NCBI GenBank assembly: GCA_041552055.1
Contig: JBFELO010000004.1
Location: forward strand, 1-64,000
Source: JBFELO01 sp041552055
GTDB lineage: Bacteria > Acidobacteriota > Thermoanaerobaculia > Thermoanaerobaculales > Sulfomarinibacteraceae
Length of the DNA: 64,000 bases
Direction of reading: 5' to 3'
The notes below the pieces were generated by a model. The model saw only the letters and a list, made by a program, of their open reading frames with translations. It ran no database searches and had not been told where the DNA came from. The translations under genes were made by a program, and so were the position numbers. Positions within the stretch are counted from its first letter, which is position 1. The number at the start of each line of letters is the position of its first letter. Positions 53,680 to 62,718 of this stretch are shown here, in pieces.

Positions 53680-55148
53680 GACGCCCCTTCCTCCGATTTC
53701 TCGACGATTGCCTTCACCCTGACGCGAAACGTCGTGCCGGCGCCCACCCGGGAGGTCACCTCGAGGGTGCCTCCGTGCGCAGCCACGATGCTGTCGCTCA
53801 CCGCCAATCCGAGCCCGGTTCCCTCACCGACCTCCCTGGTGGTGAAGAACGGGTCGAAAATGCGGTCCCGGATCTCTACGGGGATGCCGGAGCCGGAATC
53901 CCTGACCTCCGCCACGACGTTGCCGTCTCTCACCCGTGTTCTGAGTTCGAGGGTCCCGCCATCCGGCATCGCCTCGATGGCGTTGAGAACCAGGTTGAGA
54001 AAAAGCTGCTCCATCTGGAAGTGATCCGCCATGACCAAGGCATCATCGCCATCGAGGTCAAAGCGGACTTCGACGTTGGCCCGGCGCAGTTGATAGCCTA
54101 CCAGCTCCACCACGTGGCGGAGGTTGTGGTTGATCGACGTCGCCTCCGGCCGAATCTCGCGCTGGCGTGAGAAGTTCAGCAGGTTGGCCACGGTGCGTTC
54201 GATCCTCTTCAGGCCATCCCGAATCAGATCGAGGTAGCGCTCCCTCATCTCGAGGTCGTCGGGGTGCGCCCGGAGATTGTCGAGGCAGGCCGAGATTCCG
54301 GCCAGCGGGTTGTTGACCTCGTGCGCGACACCGGCGGCCAGCGTGCCCACGGCCGCCATCTTCTCGGTGTGGGCGAGTTGAGCCCGCTGCACCTTCTCCC
54401 GTTCCCGAGCCGCCTCGAGCTCGTCCATCATCCGGTTGAACGCGTCCGACAACTCTCCGACTTCATCCCCGCTTCGCTCCACCGAACGCGCGCTGAGGTC
54501 GCCACGCCCGGCCCGCTTCATGGTTTCGTTCAGTGTCAGAATGGGGCGGATCAGGGTCTCGACGTACAACGCCGTCAGCGCCGAGTTGAACAACATCAAG
54601 ATGATCGCCACGAGCGCGGCTCGCCGCGCCACGATCGACACCTGACGCTCGATCGGCTCCAGGGAGAAGTCCACCACCAGAGAGCCAAACAAACCGTCGC
54701 TGCTCCTCAGCCGTGACCTCACCTCGAGCAGGTGTTCTCCGTCTCCGGCCTCCCGAACCCCGACCACCGGCTGACGGTGCGTCGACCCGCCTGATGTCGA
54801 GGTCTCCATCCGAATCCCGACCAGATCCGGTCGGCTGGAGTGCGTCACGACCCCGGTCACATCCGTCACCACGATGGAACGTACGAAGTCGGGGTTGTGG
54901 TCGGCAATCTCTTGAATGTAGCCGTCGACCGCCCTGGCGTTGCGAGCCGATCCAGCCTCCAGCGGCTCGGAGAGAGCCACGGCCATCGCCTCGACCATGC
55001 TGCGACCCCGGTTCGTGATCGCCTCCTGCTGCGACCTGCGTTCGTGCAGCATCCAGAAGAAAGTCACCAAGGCCATCGTCACCGCGATGACGGTATTCGA
55101 GTACAGAAAGAATCGCGTGCGCAGGCCGAGCTTGATCATCCGCTCCAC
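53676..55148 (-). CDS. Membrane sensor histidine kinase (partner of the NtrC-type regulator)
   Basis: A 490-residue kinase: helices at about 12-35 and 178-200 flank a periplasmic sensor domain (about 36-177, containing FVRSIVVTDVTGVVTHSS), then HAMP (about 200-255), the H box GTLAAGVAHEVNNPLAGI with His276, N box LFLNLVLNAIEAM, and G boxes RDSGSGIP and GEGTGLGLAV. It phosphorylates the regulator encoded downstream. The gene starts 45 bp after the siroheme synthase gene on the same strand, which raises the possibility that it responds to sulfur or redox status. Confidence 0.93.
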   Translation of the reverse strand: MERMIKLGLRTRFFLYSNTVIAVTMALVTFFWMLHERRSQQEAITNRGRSMVEAMAVALSEPLEAGSARNARAVDGYIQEIADHNPDFVRSIVVTDVTGVVTHSSRPDLVGIRMETSTSGGSTHRQPVVGVREAGDGEHLLEVRSRLRSSDGLFGSLVVDFSLEPIERQVSIVARRAALVAIILMLFNSALTALYVETLIRPILTLNETMKRAGRGDLSARSVERSGDEVGELSDAFNRMMDELEAAREREKVQRAQLAHTEKMAAVGTLAAGVAHEVNNPLAGISACLDNLRAHPDDLEMRERYLDLIRDGLKRIERTVANLLNFSRQREIRPEATSINHNLRHVVELVGYQLRRANVEVRFDLDGDDALVMADHFQMEQLFLNLVLNAIEAMPDGGTLELRTRVRDGNVVAEVRDSGSGIPVEIRDRIFDPFFTTREVGEGTGLGLAVSDSIVAAHGGTLEVTSRVGAGTTFRVRVKAIVEKSEEGAS

Positions 55149-55193
55149 CGTCCCTCCGATCGGGTCCGTGCGACGCCTGCCGTGGCTGACCGG

Positions 55194-56990
55194 CTACTGC
55201 CGCTGCCGCGACGACGCGATCTGCACAACCAGATCCCCACAGTCCATCTCCTCCGCGAGCTCGACGATCCTCTGCCAGCCACGCTCCCTGGCCCTGTCGG
55301 AGGCCTCCCGGCCGATGCACCACGCGGTCGTATCCATCCCCCAACCCGGGTTGTCGCGCTCCTCGTCGAGCCAGTCCACCTCGGCCCGGTCCCTCACGAC
55401 ACACCCCGTCAGCGGCAGTGCGGCTATCACGACCCGAGATGCCGGGGTCACCGGCATCGGGACCACCACGACTTCGGCGCCCCTGTCCTCGAACGTCGCT
55501 GCCAAGACCGAAGCCGACGCGGTCATCAATAGCCGGTGGCCGGTGAGCGGAAGGGCACCGTACCAGTCGAGCCGGTCGGCGTGTTGCACGGTCGGTCCGA
55601 CCGCGAACAGAGCCGGCGGCTTCAGGCCGGCTCGTTCGATCGCCTGAGGTAGATCGGCCAGCGTCGACACGACCTGGCGCTGAGCGGCAGTCGTCCCCTG
55701 CTCCACCATCGCTGCCGGGGTCGCCGGATCCATTCCGCCAGCGACCAGATTCTCGACCACCTTAGGCAGCGCGGCGACTCCCATATATCCAACCAGGGTG
55801 GCGTGTTCGTCCTGCGCCAGCAGATCCCATCGCGCCTGGGGGCCCTCGGTCTTGATGGCCTCATGGGCGGTCAGCAGGGTCAGTCGCACCGACTCGCGGC
55901 GGTGGGTCACCGGGATGCCCGCCCAGGCCAGCGCCGCCACCCCCGACGTGACCCCAGAGACGACTTCGAACGGAATCCCTGCGGCCTGGAGATCCTCGGC
56001 CTCCTCGCCCCCTCGGCCGAACACGTAGGGATCACCCCCCTTCAGCCGGACAACTCGCTTGCCGGCGCGCCCGAGTCGCACCAACAGGGCGTTGATCTCC
56101 TCCTGAGGGATGGGGTGGTTTCCCGCCACCTTGCCCACCGGGTGCAACTCCACCGACGCCGGCAGATCGCACGGCAGGGCCGCCGCTGCGAGTCGATCGA
56201 AGACCACCGCATCGGCCTCCTCCAGACGCCGACGCCCCCGCACCGTCAGCAGACCTGGGCAGCCGGGTCCTGCACCCACGAGCGAGACAAACCCGATCTT
56301 CGTGCGATGCTCCCGGCAACCAGCCGATTCGGAGCCCGACGACACAACAGGGGTTTGGTCGTGGTCGACCGCCACGTCCAGCCACTCGCGCACCTCGGAC
56401 TCGGTCGGCACTCTTGCGGTCAGCTGCTCGCCGTCGACCGTCGCGTCGAAAAACCGATCGTACCGCCGGTTCTGCTCGGACCCACTGAGCTGCATCGAAC
56501 GGATCCAACCGCGGTAGCGGGCCGCCGCGTCGAGCCACTCGCACCACTCCGGACCGAAGCGTCGCTCGAGCAGACGCCTGAGACGGGAAACGGCGAACGG
56601 CGCCTCGCCGGCAGACCCTATCGCCAGCTGAAGCGGACCGCGACGGACGCGGGCAGGCAGATGGAACGAGCAGTTTTCGGGAACGTCCGCCACGTTGACC
56701 CAGATGCCGGCATCGCTGGCCTCGCGGAACACACGGTCGTTGACGTCGGGGTCGTCGGTGGCGGCGAACACCAGTGTCGCCGAGGCTGCATCGCCCGTTC
56801 GATACGCACGCGGCCGCCACTCGATGAGGCCACTCTCCGCCATTTCGCGCAGGGGTTCTACGGCATCGGGAGCCACCACGGTGACGCGGGCACCTTCCTC
56901 TGCCAGACCCTGTACTTTGCGCAGGGCAACGCCGCCACCGCCCACCACCAGACAGTCCTTGCCCGCCAGATCCAGCATCACCGGGTACAC
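55194..56990 (-). CDS. Fused siroheme synthase: precorrin-2 dehydrogenase, uroporphyrinogen-III methyltransferase and HemD-like C-terminus
   Basis: A 598-residue protein with three parts. Residues about 1-205 are the CysG-N/SirC NAD-dependent precorrin-2 dehydrogenase (MYPVMLDLAGKDCLVVGGGG, ENCSFHLPARVRRGPLQLAIGSAGEAPF). Residues about 232-475 are a SUMT methyltransferase (SLVGAGPGCPGLLTVRG, VVRLKGGDPYVFGRGGEEAEDL, GVTSGVAALAWAGIPVTHR). The final about 120 residues resemble a shortened, divergent uroporphyrinogen-III synthase. The first SUMT loop has Cys where the family usually has Asp (GAGPGDP). It makes the siroheme for dissimilatory sulfite reductase, consistent with the nearby dsr operon. 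Confidence 0.85.
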   Translation of the reverse strand: MYPVMLDLAGKDCLVVGGGGVALRKVQGLAEEGARVTVVAPDAVEPLREMAESGLIEWRPRAYRTGDAASATLVFAATDDPDVNDRVFREASDAGIWVNVADVPENCSFHLPARVRRGPLQLAIGSAGEAPFAVSRLRRLLERRFGPEWCEWLDAAARYRGWIRSMQLSGSEQNRRYDRFFDATVDGEQLTARVPTESEVREWLDVAVDHDQTPVVSSGSESAGCREHRTKIGFVSLVGAGPGCPGLLTVRGRRRLEEADAVVFDRLAAAALPCDLPASVELHPVGKVAGNHPIPQEEINALLVRLGRAGKRVVRLKGGDPYVFGRGGEEAEDLQAAGIPFEVVSGVTSGVAALAWAGIPVTHRRESVRLTLLTAHEAIKTEGPQARWDLLAQDEHATLVGYMGVAALPKVVENLVAGGMDPATPAAMVEQGTTAAQRQVVSTLADLPQAIERAGLKPPALFAVGPTVQHADRLDWYGALPLTGHRLLMTASASVLAATFEDRGAEVVVVPMPVTPASRVVIAALPLTGCVVRDRAEVDWLDEERDNPGWGMDTTAWCIGREASDRARERGWQRIVELAEEMDCGDLVVQIASSRQRQ

Positions 56991-57054
56991 CCGTCAACCT
57001 CCCGACAGCTCCGGCGCGCATGTAACGCGCACGTAACGTGCAGTGTAGCAGGCC

Positions 57055-57245
57055 CCCCACCCACCCAGGGGATGAGGGAGTGAGGGGGTGAGGGCCGGAC
57101 GCGGGAGGCCCGCCGAGTGGCTGCACGGAGTAAGGGGGGGTCAGGTACCCGAGGCCCGGCGGGTTCATCTCGAGGGCTGCCTCAACTCCTCATCCCCAGG
57201 TGCCGAAGGCACCGGCCATCCCCTCACCCCCCTCCTCTCGAGACA
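57055..57245. repeat. Octad repeat spacer with inverted arms
   Basis: GATGAGGG, AGTGAGGG, GGTGAGGG (57071-57094) follow CCCACCCACCCAGG. The complementary arm CATCCCCTCACCCCCCTCC starts at 57218. It fills the 297-base gap before the SRPBCC gene end. Confidence 0.6.
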
Positions 57246-57287
57246 GGGAGTGGATTCAGGCTCAAGCGCCCTCGCCGTCTCCGAGAC

Positions 57288-57851
57288 TCAAAATTCGTTC
57301 TCTGCGGGCGAGAACCAGCGATGAGGACCGAACTGGTTTCGCCTCACCGGTTGTCCGGTCGTAATGTAATGCTCGAAGCCTCTCAGGACCGAGTCCAGGT
57401 AGCTGCGCAGCATCGGCCTCATGGTGACGAGGTGGGGGAACCATCGCACCACCACCGGGAGGTGCTGCAGGCCAACGGGAAAGATCGTGATACCGAGAAC
57501 ACTGCCCCCGTCCTCGACCTCGCGAATGCGCCACGACACCGCGGACCGGCCGCCTCCCTTCCTGCCGATCTCGAGGTCATACCCGACCCCGTCGATCCAG
57601 TTCGTGAAGTGGCGTTCTAACAGCCATCCGCTGTGGTACTCGATCGAATCGCGCGACCCGACGCCAGGCCACGAATTTACCGGATTGCGCCGGCAGAACG
57701 GGTGACAGGATTCCAGATTCCCCGGGCTCGCGATGACCGACCACACGTCGATCGGGGCGGCGTTGATTCTCCGCTCGACCGCCACGGGCCACTTGAAGGT
57801 GCTGCGTTCGCTGTGGGGACTCTCCACAGAAACCTCCGGCGGCGACAACAA
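57288..57851 (-). CDS. SRPBCC (START/Bet v 1-like) domain protein
   Basis: A 187-residue protein with the polyketide-cyclase/SRPBCC fold: opening strand VAVERRINAAPIDVWSVIASPGNLESCHPFC, then RDSIEYHSGWLLERHFTNWIDGVGYDLEI and a C-terminal helix MLRSYLDSVLRGFEHYI. Members bind hydrophobic ligands; no specific ligand is predictable. It is isolated between repeat spacers and not obviously linked to the dsr operon. Confidence 0.65.
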   Translation of the reverse strand: MLSPPEVSVESPHSERSTFKWPVAVERRINAAPIDVWSVIASPGNLESCHPFCRRNPVNSWPGVGSRDSIEYHSGWLLERHFTNWIDGVGYDLEIGRKGGGRSAVSWRIREVEDGGSVLGITIFPVGLQHLPVVVRWFPHLVTMRPMLRSYLDSVLRGFEHYITTGQPVRRNQFGPHRWFSPAENEF

Positions 57852-57899
57852 TACCGGAAGTCCTTCAGAGGGGGCACGTCACGCCTCGCCCAAAAAGCC

Positions 57900-58110
57900 G
57901 CCACCCGCGTTGGGGATGAGGGGGTGAGGGGGTGAGGTTTCCCCCACCCGTCCGGATGCGAGATGCGAGATACGAGATCCACCGCCCGCCGCTTCCTGGT
58001 CGCTCGTCGCTGGTTACTGGTCGCTTGACCGCCCACCAGCGCCGGCCCACGGCTATGCGGTAGCCCTCACCCGGAGCACGCTCGTCATCGTCGCCCTCAT
58101 CGTCATCATC
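57900..58110. repeat. Mixed heptad/octad spacer
   Basis: GATGAGGGGGTGAGGGGGTGAGG (57913 on) is followed by a C-rich boundary, GATGCGAGATGCGAGATACGAGAT heptads (57957-57978), then TCCTGGT, CGCTCGT, CGCTGGT, TACTGGT, CGCTTGA (57994-58028) and TCATCGTC-type runs (58083-58112). Part of the 834-base gap upstream of the dsr terminator. Confidence 0.65.
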
Positions 58111-58114
58111 ATCG

Positions 58115-58345
58115 ACAGGAGCGCTCTGCTCGCGGCGTGGTTCCCGCGGCTGCCCCCCTTGACAATGTTGGGACCGAGCGGTCTCTCGTTCGGTTAGATC
58201 AACAAAGCTTGAGCGCGCCCTCTCCCCGGCGCCCTTCCCGCGGGTGCACCCCTTGACAATGTTGGGACGCCACGGGCCGTTCCAATCGGGTAGCGGTGCT
58301 CCCAACATTGTCAAGAACGGCACCCCGCAGAGCGCGCAACTGCGG
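58115..58345. repeat. Palindromic elements with perfect 16-bp arms
   Basis: CTTGACAATGTTGGGA occurs at 58158-58173 and 58252-58267. Its exact complement TCCCAACATTGTCAAG is at 58300-58315. The second and third form a hairpin with a 32-base loop; the first is an unpaired partial copy. Flanks match those of the palindrome at 43221-43286. No gene is supported between 57852 and 58685. Confidence 0.7.
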
Positions 58346-58631
58346 CACGCCCGCACGAAGCACTGTCGTCAGCCTCGCATTAGCAGGGACCATCCGACAC
58401 CTGAGGCAGCCGTCTCTCAACCGTCAGCAGCCGAGAACCCATGAGGGCTCCGTCGTGCGATTCGCTTCGGCACCCCCCGCGAATCGCACTGCTTGCCAAG
58501 CGCCTTCCGATCCCACTACGCCGTGGGATTTCGGCGTTGACCAAGGTGCGGAATAGGTGCGAGAGATCCCATCGCACGTACGTTGAGAAGTGCCTCGCCA
58601 CTCCACAGCAATTCACGCAGTGAATTGCTCC

Positions 58632-58662
58632 ACAAAAAATCGCCGCGGCAGGTGCCGCGGCG
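58632..58662 (-). terminator. Intrinsic terminator of the dsr operon
   Basis: On the minus strand, CGCCGCGGCA-CC-TGCCGCGGCG is a perfect 10-bp GC stem followed directly by ATTTTTTG, 24 bases after the dsrP stop. A second perfect hairpin (58607-58629, AGCAATTCAC with a 3-base loop) lies just beyond. Confidence 0.92.
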
Positions 58663-58685
58663 TGCGTTGGGGAACGAAACGCTCG

Positions 58686-59843
58686 TCAGGCGCGGATGTG
58701 GCCGCGTTCCTCGAGCGCGATCTTGTACAAACCGGTCACGATCAGCAGGCCGCCCGCCCAGATCGCGAGGCTGATCAACAGCTCCGGTGCGGTGGGCGCG
58801 TAGTGCACCACCTTGCCGAGCGGCGACGGCACGAAGCCCGCGATGACCATGCCGAGCCCCTTGTCGATCCACAGCGACACGAAGACCGCGATGCAGGCGA
58901 AGACCAACGTGGTCTCGTTGTTCCGCGTGCTGGGGTTGATCAGCAGCACCAGCGACACCACCGCCAGCACGACGCTGATCCACATCCACGGTGCCAGGGT
59001 GGACTCTCCCTCGAGGCCCATGAACAAGAACTGGAAGTGGCTGATGTGCTCGGGGATGCTGCTGTAGAACGCCGTGAAGAACTCCATGGCGACGAAGAAG
59101 CAGTTGATAATCATGGCGTAGGTGACGATCTTGGCCAGCGCCTGGATCGCCTCCTTGCCCGGGTCGAAGTCCGTCAACCGCCGGACGATGAGCGCGAGCA
59201 GAATGAGGAGTGCAGGACCCGCGGAGAACGCCGACGCCAGGAATCGTGGAGCCAGGATCGCGGTCATCCAGAACGGTCGGGCCGCGAGGCCGGAGTACAG
59301 AAACGCGGTGACCGTGTGGATGCTGACCGCCCATGGAATCGACAGCAGGATGATCGGTTTGATCCACCCCGGCGGGGCTTCCTCCCGCCGCTCCGCCCGC
59401 ATCGTTACGCGGCTGATCAGGACGTTGAGCAGGAGGTATCCGCCGAGGGCGACGCCATCCCAGAACATCATTGAGTTCGGGGTGGGGTGGAAAATCATGT
59501 TCATGATCCGGTTCGGCATGCCCATATCGACGAAGATAAACAGCATGCACATGATCACCGCAGCGATCGCCAAGAACTCACCGAGGATGGTGATCTTGCC
59601 GAACGCCTTGTAGTCGTGCAGATAGTACGGCAGCACCACCATCACCGCCGAGGCCGCGACACCGACCAGGAAGGTGAACTGGGCGATATAGAATCCCCAC
59701 ACGACGTCTCGACTGAGACCGGTGATGGTCAGACCCTCTCTGAACTGCCAGACCCAGCACACCGCCCCGACCCCGATGATCGCCAGCAAGAACCCGACCC
59801 AGATCCAGTAGTTTCGGTTTCCGGTCAGTGCCTTCTCAAGCAT
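58686..59843 (-). CDS. dsrP: DsrP, NrfD-like membrane subunit of the DsrMKJOP complex
   Basis: A 385-residue protein with about ten transmembrane helices of the NrfD/PsrC quinone-interacting family. It starts MLEKALTGNRNYWIWVGFLL and has helices containing YIAQFTFLVGVAASAVMVVLPYYLHDYKAFGK and AVSIHTVTAFLYSGLAARPFWMTAILAPRFLASAF, the conserved DsrP core. It exchanges electrons with the quinone pool and passes them to DsrO/DsrJ. It overlaps dsrO by eight bases and is the last gene, directly followed by the terminator. Confidence 0.95.
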   Translation of the reverse strand: MLEKALTGNRNYWIWVGFLLAIIGVGAVCWVWQFREGLTITGLSRDVVWGFYIAQFTFLVGVAASAVMVVLPYYLHDYKAFGKITILGEFLAIAAVIMCMLFIFVDMGMPNRIMNMIFHPTPNSMMFWDGVALGGYLLLNVLISRVTMRAERREEAPPGWIKPIILLSIPWAVSIHTVTAFLYSGLAARPFWMTAILAPRFLASAFSAGPALLILLALIVRRLTDFDPGKEAIQALAKIVTYAMIINCFFVAMEFFTAFYSSIPEHISHFQFLFMGLEGESTLAPWMWISVVLAVVSLVLLINPSTRNNETTLVFACIAVFVSLWIDKGLGMVIAGFVPSPLGKVVHYAPTAPELLISLAIWAGGLLIVTGLYKIALEERGHIRA

Positions 59844-60687
59844 CTTCGCCCTCCTCTGACACGACCGCCGCAGGTGCGACCTCCATCAGGGTGCGGGGAT
59901 CCTCCACGATGTAGTACACCTCTGGTTGGGTACCGAGCCCGGGCTTTCGCCTGATCGCCAGGTGTTCGGCCAACAACCTGCGCACCTCCGACTCGGAATC
60001 GTTCAGGTCCCCGAATACGATCTCGCCGTTGGCGCACGCCTCGACACACGCCGGTTCCCGCCCTCGGGCGAGTCGCTCCTCACAGAAGGTGCACTTCTCC
60101 ACGACTCCGCGCATCCTGGTCGGAAACTCCGGGTGGGCATCCTTGACGAACGGCCGGGGGTCGGTCCAGTTGAAGCTGCGCGAACCGTACGGACAGGCGA
60201 CGATGCAGTAACGGCAGCCGATGCACCGGTGCCAGTCCATCATGACGATACCGTCGTGCTCCCTCTTCCAGGTCGCCTGGGTCGGACAGACCCGGGTGCA
60301 CGGGGGATTGTCACAGTGGTTGCAGAGCAGCAGGGTCGGCTTGCCCTGCAGGTCCTGACGTAGGTAGTGAAACTCCTGGGAGTGGAACGCCGTCTCGAAA
60401 TCCTCGGCCCAGAGCCACTTGATTTCGTTCTTGGCATCGTCACCGAAATCTGGGACGTTGTGCGCCGCGTGGCACGCCTTGATGCACCGTTCGAGTGCGA
60501 CGTTGTCGCTTGCGAACTTGCGGAGATCGATCACCATTGCCCACCGTACGGTGCCCGCCGTCGGCGCATCACTGTGGACCGGCTCCGACTCTGATGGAGG
60601 TCTCGCGCGGAGCGTGCCCGCGGCGCCGGCGGCACCGAGTGCGGTGAGGCCAACATACTTCAGGAATCCTCGTCTGCTCCCGTCCAT
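59836..60687 (-). CDS. dsrO: DsrO, periplasmic ferredoxin-like subunit of DsrMKJOP
   Basis: A 283-residue protein with a twin-arginine signal (SRRGFLKYVGLTALGAAG, Arg5-Arg6). At least three full Cys clusters for [4Fe-4S] centres are visible: CNHCDNPPCTRVCP, CIGCRYCIVACPYG and CTFCEERLARGREPACVEAC, with an additional Cys in CIKACHAAHN. This is the DmsB/PhsB-type electron-transfer subunit that sits between DsrJ and DsrP on the periplasmic face. The start at 60687 shares bases with the dsrJ stop (TGATG). Confidence 0.95.
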   Translation of the reverse strand: MDGSRRGFLKYVGLTALGAAGAAGTLRARPPSESEPVHSDAPTAGTVRWAMVIDLRKFASDNVALERCIKACHAAHNVPDFGDDAKNEIKWLWAEDFETAFHSQEFHYLRQDLQGKPTLLLCNHCDNPPCTRVCPTQATWKREHDGIVMMDWHRCIGCRYCIVACPYGSRSFNWTDPRPFVKDAHPEFPTRMRGVVEKCTFCEERLARGREPACVEACANGEIVFGDLNDSESEVRRLLAEHLAIRRKPGLGTQPEVYYIVEDPRTLMEVAPAAVVSEEGEDA

Positions 60688-61076
60688 CACTCTGCCTCCC
60701 GTGGCTCGACGTGACAGTCCCAGCAGTAGGGACTCACCGCCATGTAGTCGTGACACCGATCGCAGAAGTCAGCCTTGTTGGAATGACAGTCCATGCAGGT
60801 ACGCGACAGACTCATGTCGAAGGTCCGTCCGGTGAGCGCGCTCGTATAGTCCCGCTCCCCCGTCCTCACCACGTCGTCCCGCCACTCGTTCAACATGTCC
60901 ATGTGGTTCGCGCGCATGTACTCGGTCTCCTCCACGCACTGCTGCGAGCCGTTCGGTGGTTTCGCGAGTTCGGGTACGCCCGGCGCGGAGGCGCTGAGAG
61001 CGTTGTACCAGAGGGGTGAGGTCACGAGGACCAGGAACACCACCAGACCACCAGCGATCTTCCCCACGTCATGCAT
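60687..61076 (-). CDS. dsrJ: DsrJ, triheme cytochrome c subunit of DsrMKJOP
   Basis: A 129-residue protein with an N-terminal membrane anchor (about 6-26) and three haem c sites CMDCH (94-98), CDRCH (105-109) and CWDCH (118-122). Cys47 in SQQCVEETEYMRANHMDML corresponds to the conserved Cys that provides the unusual His/Cys haem ligation in DsrJ. The His in RANH and following WRDDVVR are also conserved. It starts inside the dsrK end (8-base overlap). Confidence 0.95.
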   Translation of the reverse strand: MHDVGKIAGGLVVFLVLVTSPLWYNALSASAPGVPELAKPPNGSQQCVEETEYMRANHMDMLNEWRDDVVRTGERDYTSALTGRTFDMSLSRTCMDCHSNKADFCDRCHDYMAVSPYCWDCHVEPREAE

Positions 61077-62715
61077 CGGTGGTTTCCTCCGTTTCTTCCG
61101 GCGTGGGTTCGAACCCGAGCAGCGGTTCTCCACGCAGGTCGGTGGTCCGTTCGTTCTCGCCGTCCATGATCAGCGCGTTGGCCACCATCTCGTGCACTCC
61201 GCTGACGTCGACGCCGGGTGCCCAGTAGTCGCACAGCGGCGGCAGGGTTGCGCGATCGATGGCACAGATACACGCCAACCTGTTGACGTCGTGGTGATCC
61301 CGGACGTACTTGACCGCGTTGCCCCGCGGGAGTCCACCGCGCAGCCTCATCTCCATATTCTCGTCGTTTCCGAGACCGGCACCCCCGGCACAGCAGAAGG
61401 TGTGCTCGCGGATCGTGTTCTCGGGCATCTCGAAGAAGTTGTTACAGACCTGCTTGATGACGTATCGCGGCTCCTCGAAGAAACCCATGGCTCGAGCCGG
61501 GTTGCAGGAATCGTGGAAGGTCACCCGCAGATTGTCGTTGCGGCTCTTGTCGACCTTGAGCTTGTTGTGCTTCAGCAGATCTGCCGTGAACTCACAAATG
61601 TGCACGGTCCTGGTCGATGCGGCGTTCGAGAACACGGTGCCGGTGAACGGGGATTTCGGCTGCTCGAGAAAATCGGCGGGACCGTTCATGGTGTCCATGT
61701 ACTGGTGGAGCACCCGCCACATGTGGCCGCACTCACCGCCGATGATCCACTTCACACCGAGCCGTTTGGCTTCGGCATAGACCTTGTAGTTGAGCCTCTT
61801 GATGGTGTCGTGCGAGGTGAACATACCGAAGTTGCCTGCCTCCGAGGCGTACGCCGACAGGGTGTAGTCCAGGCCGATGTGTTCGAAGAGCATCAGGTAG
61901 CCGACGAAGGTGTAGGTCCCCGGATCGGCGAAGTAGTCCGCCGACGGCAACACGAACAGTATCTCGGCGCCCTTGCGGTTGATCTGCGGCTCGATGTGCA
62001 CACCCGTCACTTCCTCGAGCTCCTCGAGCAGAAACTCGATGTTGTCCTTGAAGGTGTGGGGCTGGATGCCGAGGTGGTTTCCGGTGCGCTGGCAGTTGGC
62101 GACCGGCTCGACCACCCAGTTGATGTTGAGGCCGACCAGCATCATCAACTCGCGTGCCATCATGGTGATGTCGGCGGTGTCGATGCCGTAAGGGCAGTAC
62201 ACGCTGCACCTTCGGCACTCGGTGCACTGGAAGAAATAGTAATACCACTCCTTGAGCACCTGCTCGTCCAGCTCACGGCCCCCCGCCAGCCTTCCTAGCA
62301 GCCTGCCGGCGGTCGTGAAGTCGCGTCGGTAGATGGAGCGCAGCAGCTCCGCCCTCAGCACGGGCATGTTCTTGGGATCGCCCGATCCGATGAAGAAGTG
62401 GCACTTGTCGGCACACGCGCCGCAGCGCACGCAGATGTCCATGAAGACATGGAACGAGCGGTACTTCATCAGGCGCTCGCGGATCCCCTCGAGGATGATC
62501 TGCTTCCAGTCGGGCGGCAGCTTCCAGTCGATATCGGTCGGTGACCAGTCCCGCGGGTTGGGGAAGCCCATGTAGACGAGGTTCTTGGCAACGCCCGGGT
62601 AGGACCAGGTGCCGCGTCGGGCCTCGAAATCGACGAATGGATTCATCCAGTCCGACTTGGGGGGAGCGAGGTCGATCTGAATCAGCTCCTGCGGTGGCTT
62701 CTCGTGTTCAGACAT
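61069..62715 (-). CDS. dsrK: DsrK, HdrD-like catalytic subunit of DsrMKJOP
   Basis: A 548-residue cytoplasmic protein. Two [4Fe-4S] ferredoxin clusters, CVRCGACADKC (about 95-105) and CTECRRCSVYCP (about 170-180), are followed by a CCG-domain region (HDSCNPARAM; EHTFCCAGGAGLGNDENMEMRLRGG) that binds the special catalytic [4Fe-4S] centre, as in heterodisulfide reductase HdrD. It is thought to reduce the DsrC trisulfide/disulfide. It starts three bases after dsrM and overlaps dsrJ. Confidence 0.96.
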   Translation of the reverse strand: MSEHEKPPQELIQIDLAPPKSDWMNPFVDFEARRGTWSYPGVAKNLVYMGFPNPRDWSPTDIDWKLPPDWKQIILEGIRERLMKYRSFHVFMDICVRCGACADKCHFFIGSGDPKNMPVLRAELLRSIYRRDFTTAGRLLGRLAGGRELDEQVLKEWYYYFFQCTECRRCSVYCPYGIDTADITMMARELMMLVGLNINWVVEPVANCQRTGNHLGIQPHTFKDNIEFLLEELEEVTGVHIEPQINRKGAEILFVLPSADYFADPGTYTFVGYLMLFEHIGLDYTLSAYASEAGNFGMFTSHDTIKRLNYKVYAEAKRLGVKWIIGGECGHMWRVLHQYMDTMNGPADFLEQPKSPFTGTVFSNAASTRTVHICEFTADLLKHNKLKVDKSRNDNLRVTFHDSCNPARAMGFFEEPRYVIKQVCNNFFEMPENTIREHTFCCAGGAGLGNDENMEMRLRGGLPRGNAVKYVRDHHDVNRLACICAIDRATLPPLCDYWAPGVDVSGVHEMVANALIMDGENERTTDLRGEPLLGFEPTPEETEETTDA

Positions 62716-62718
62716 CGC

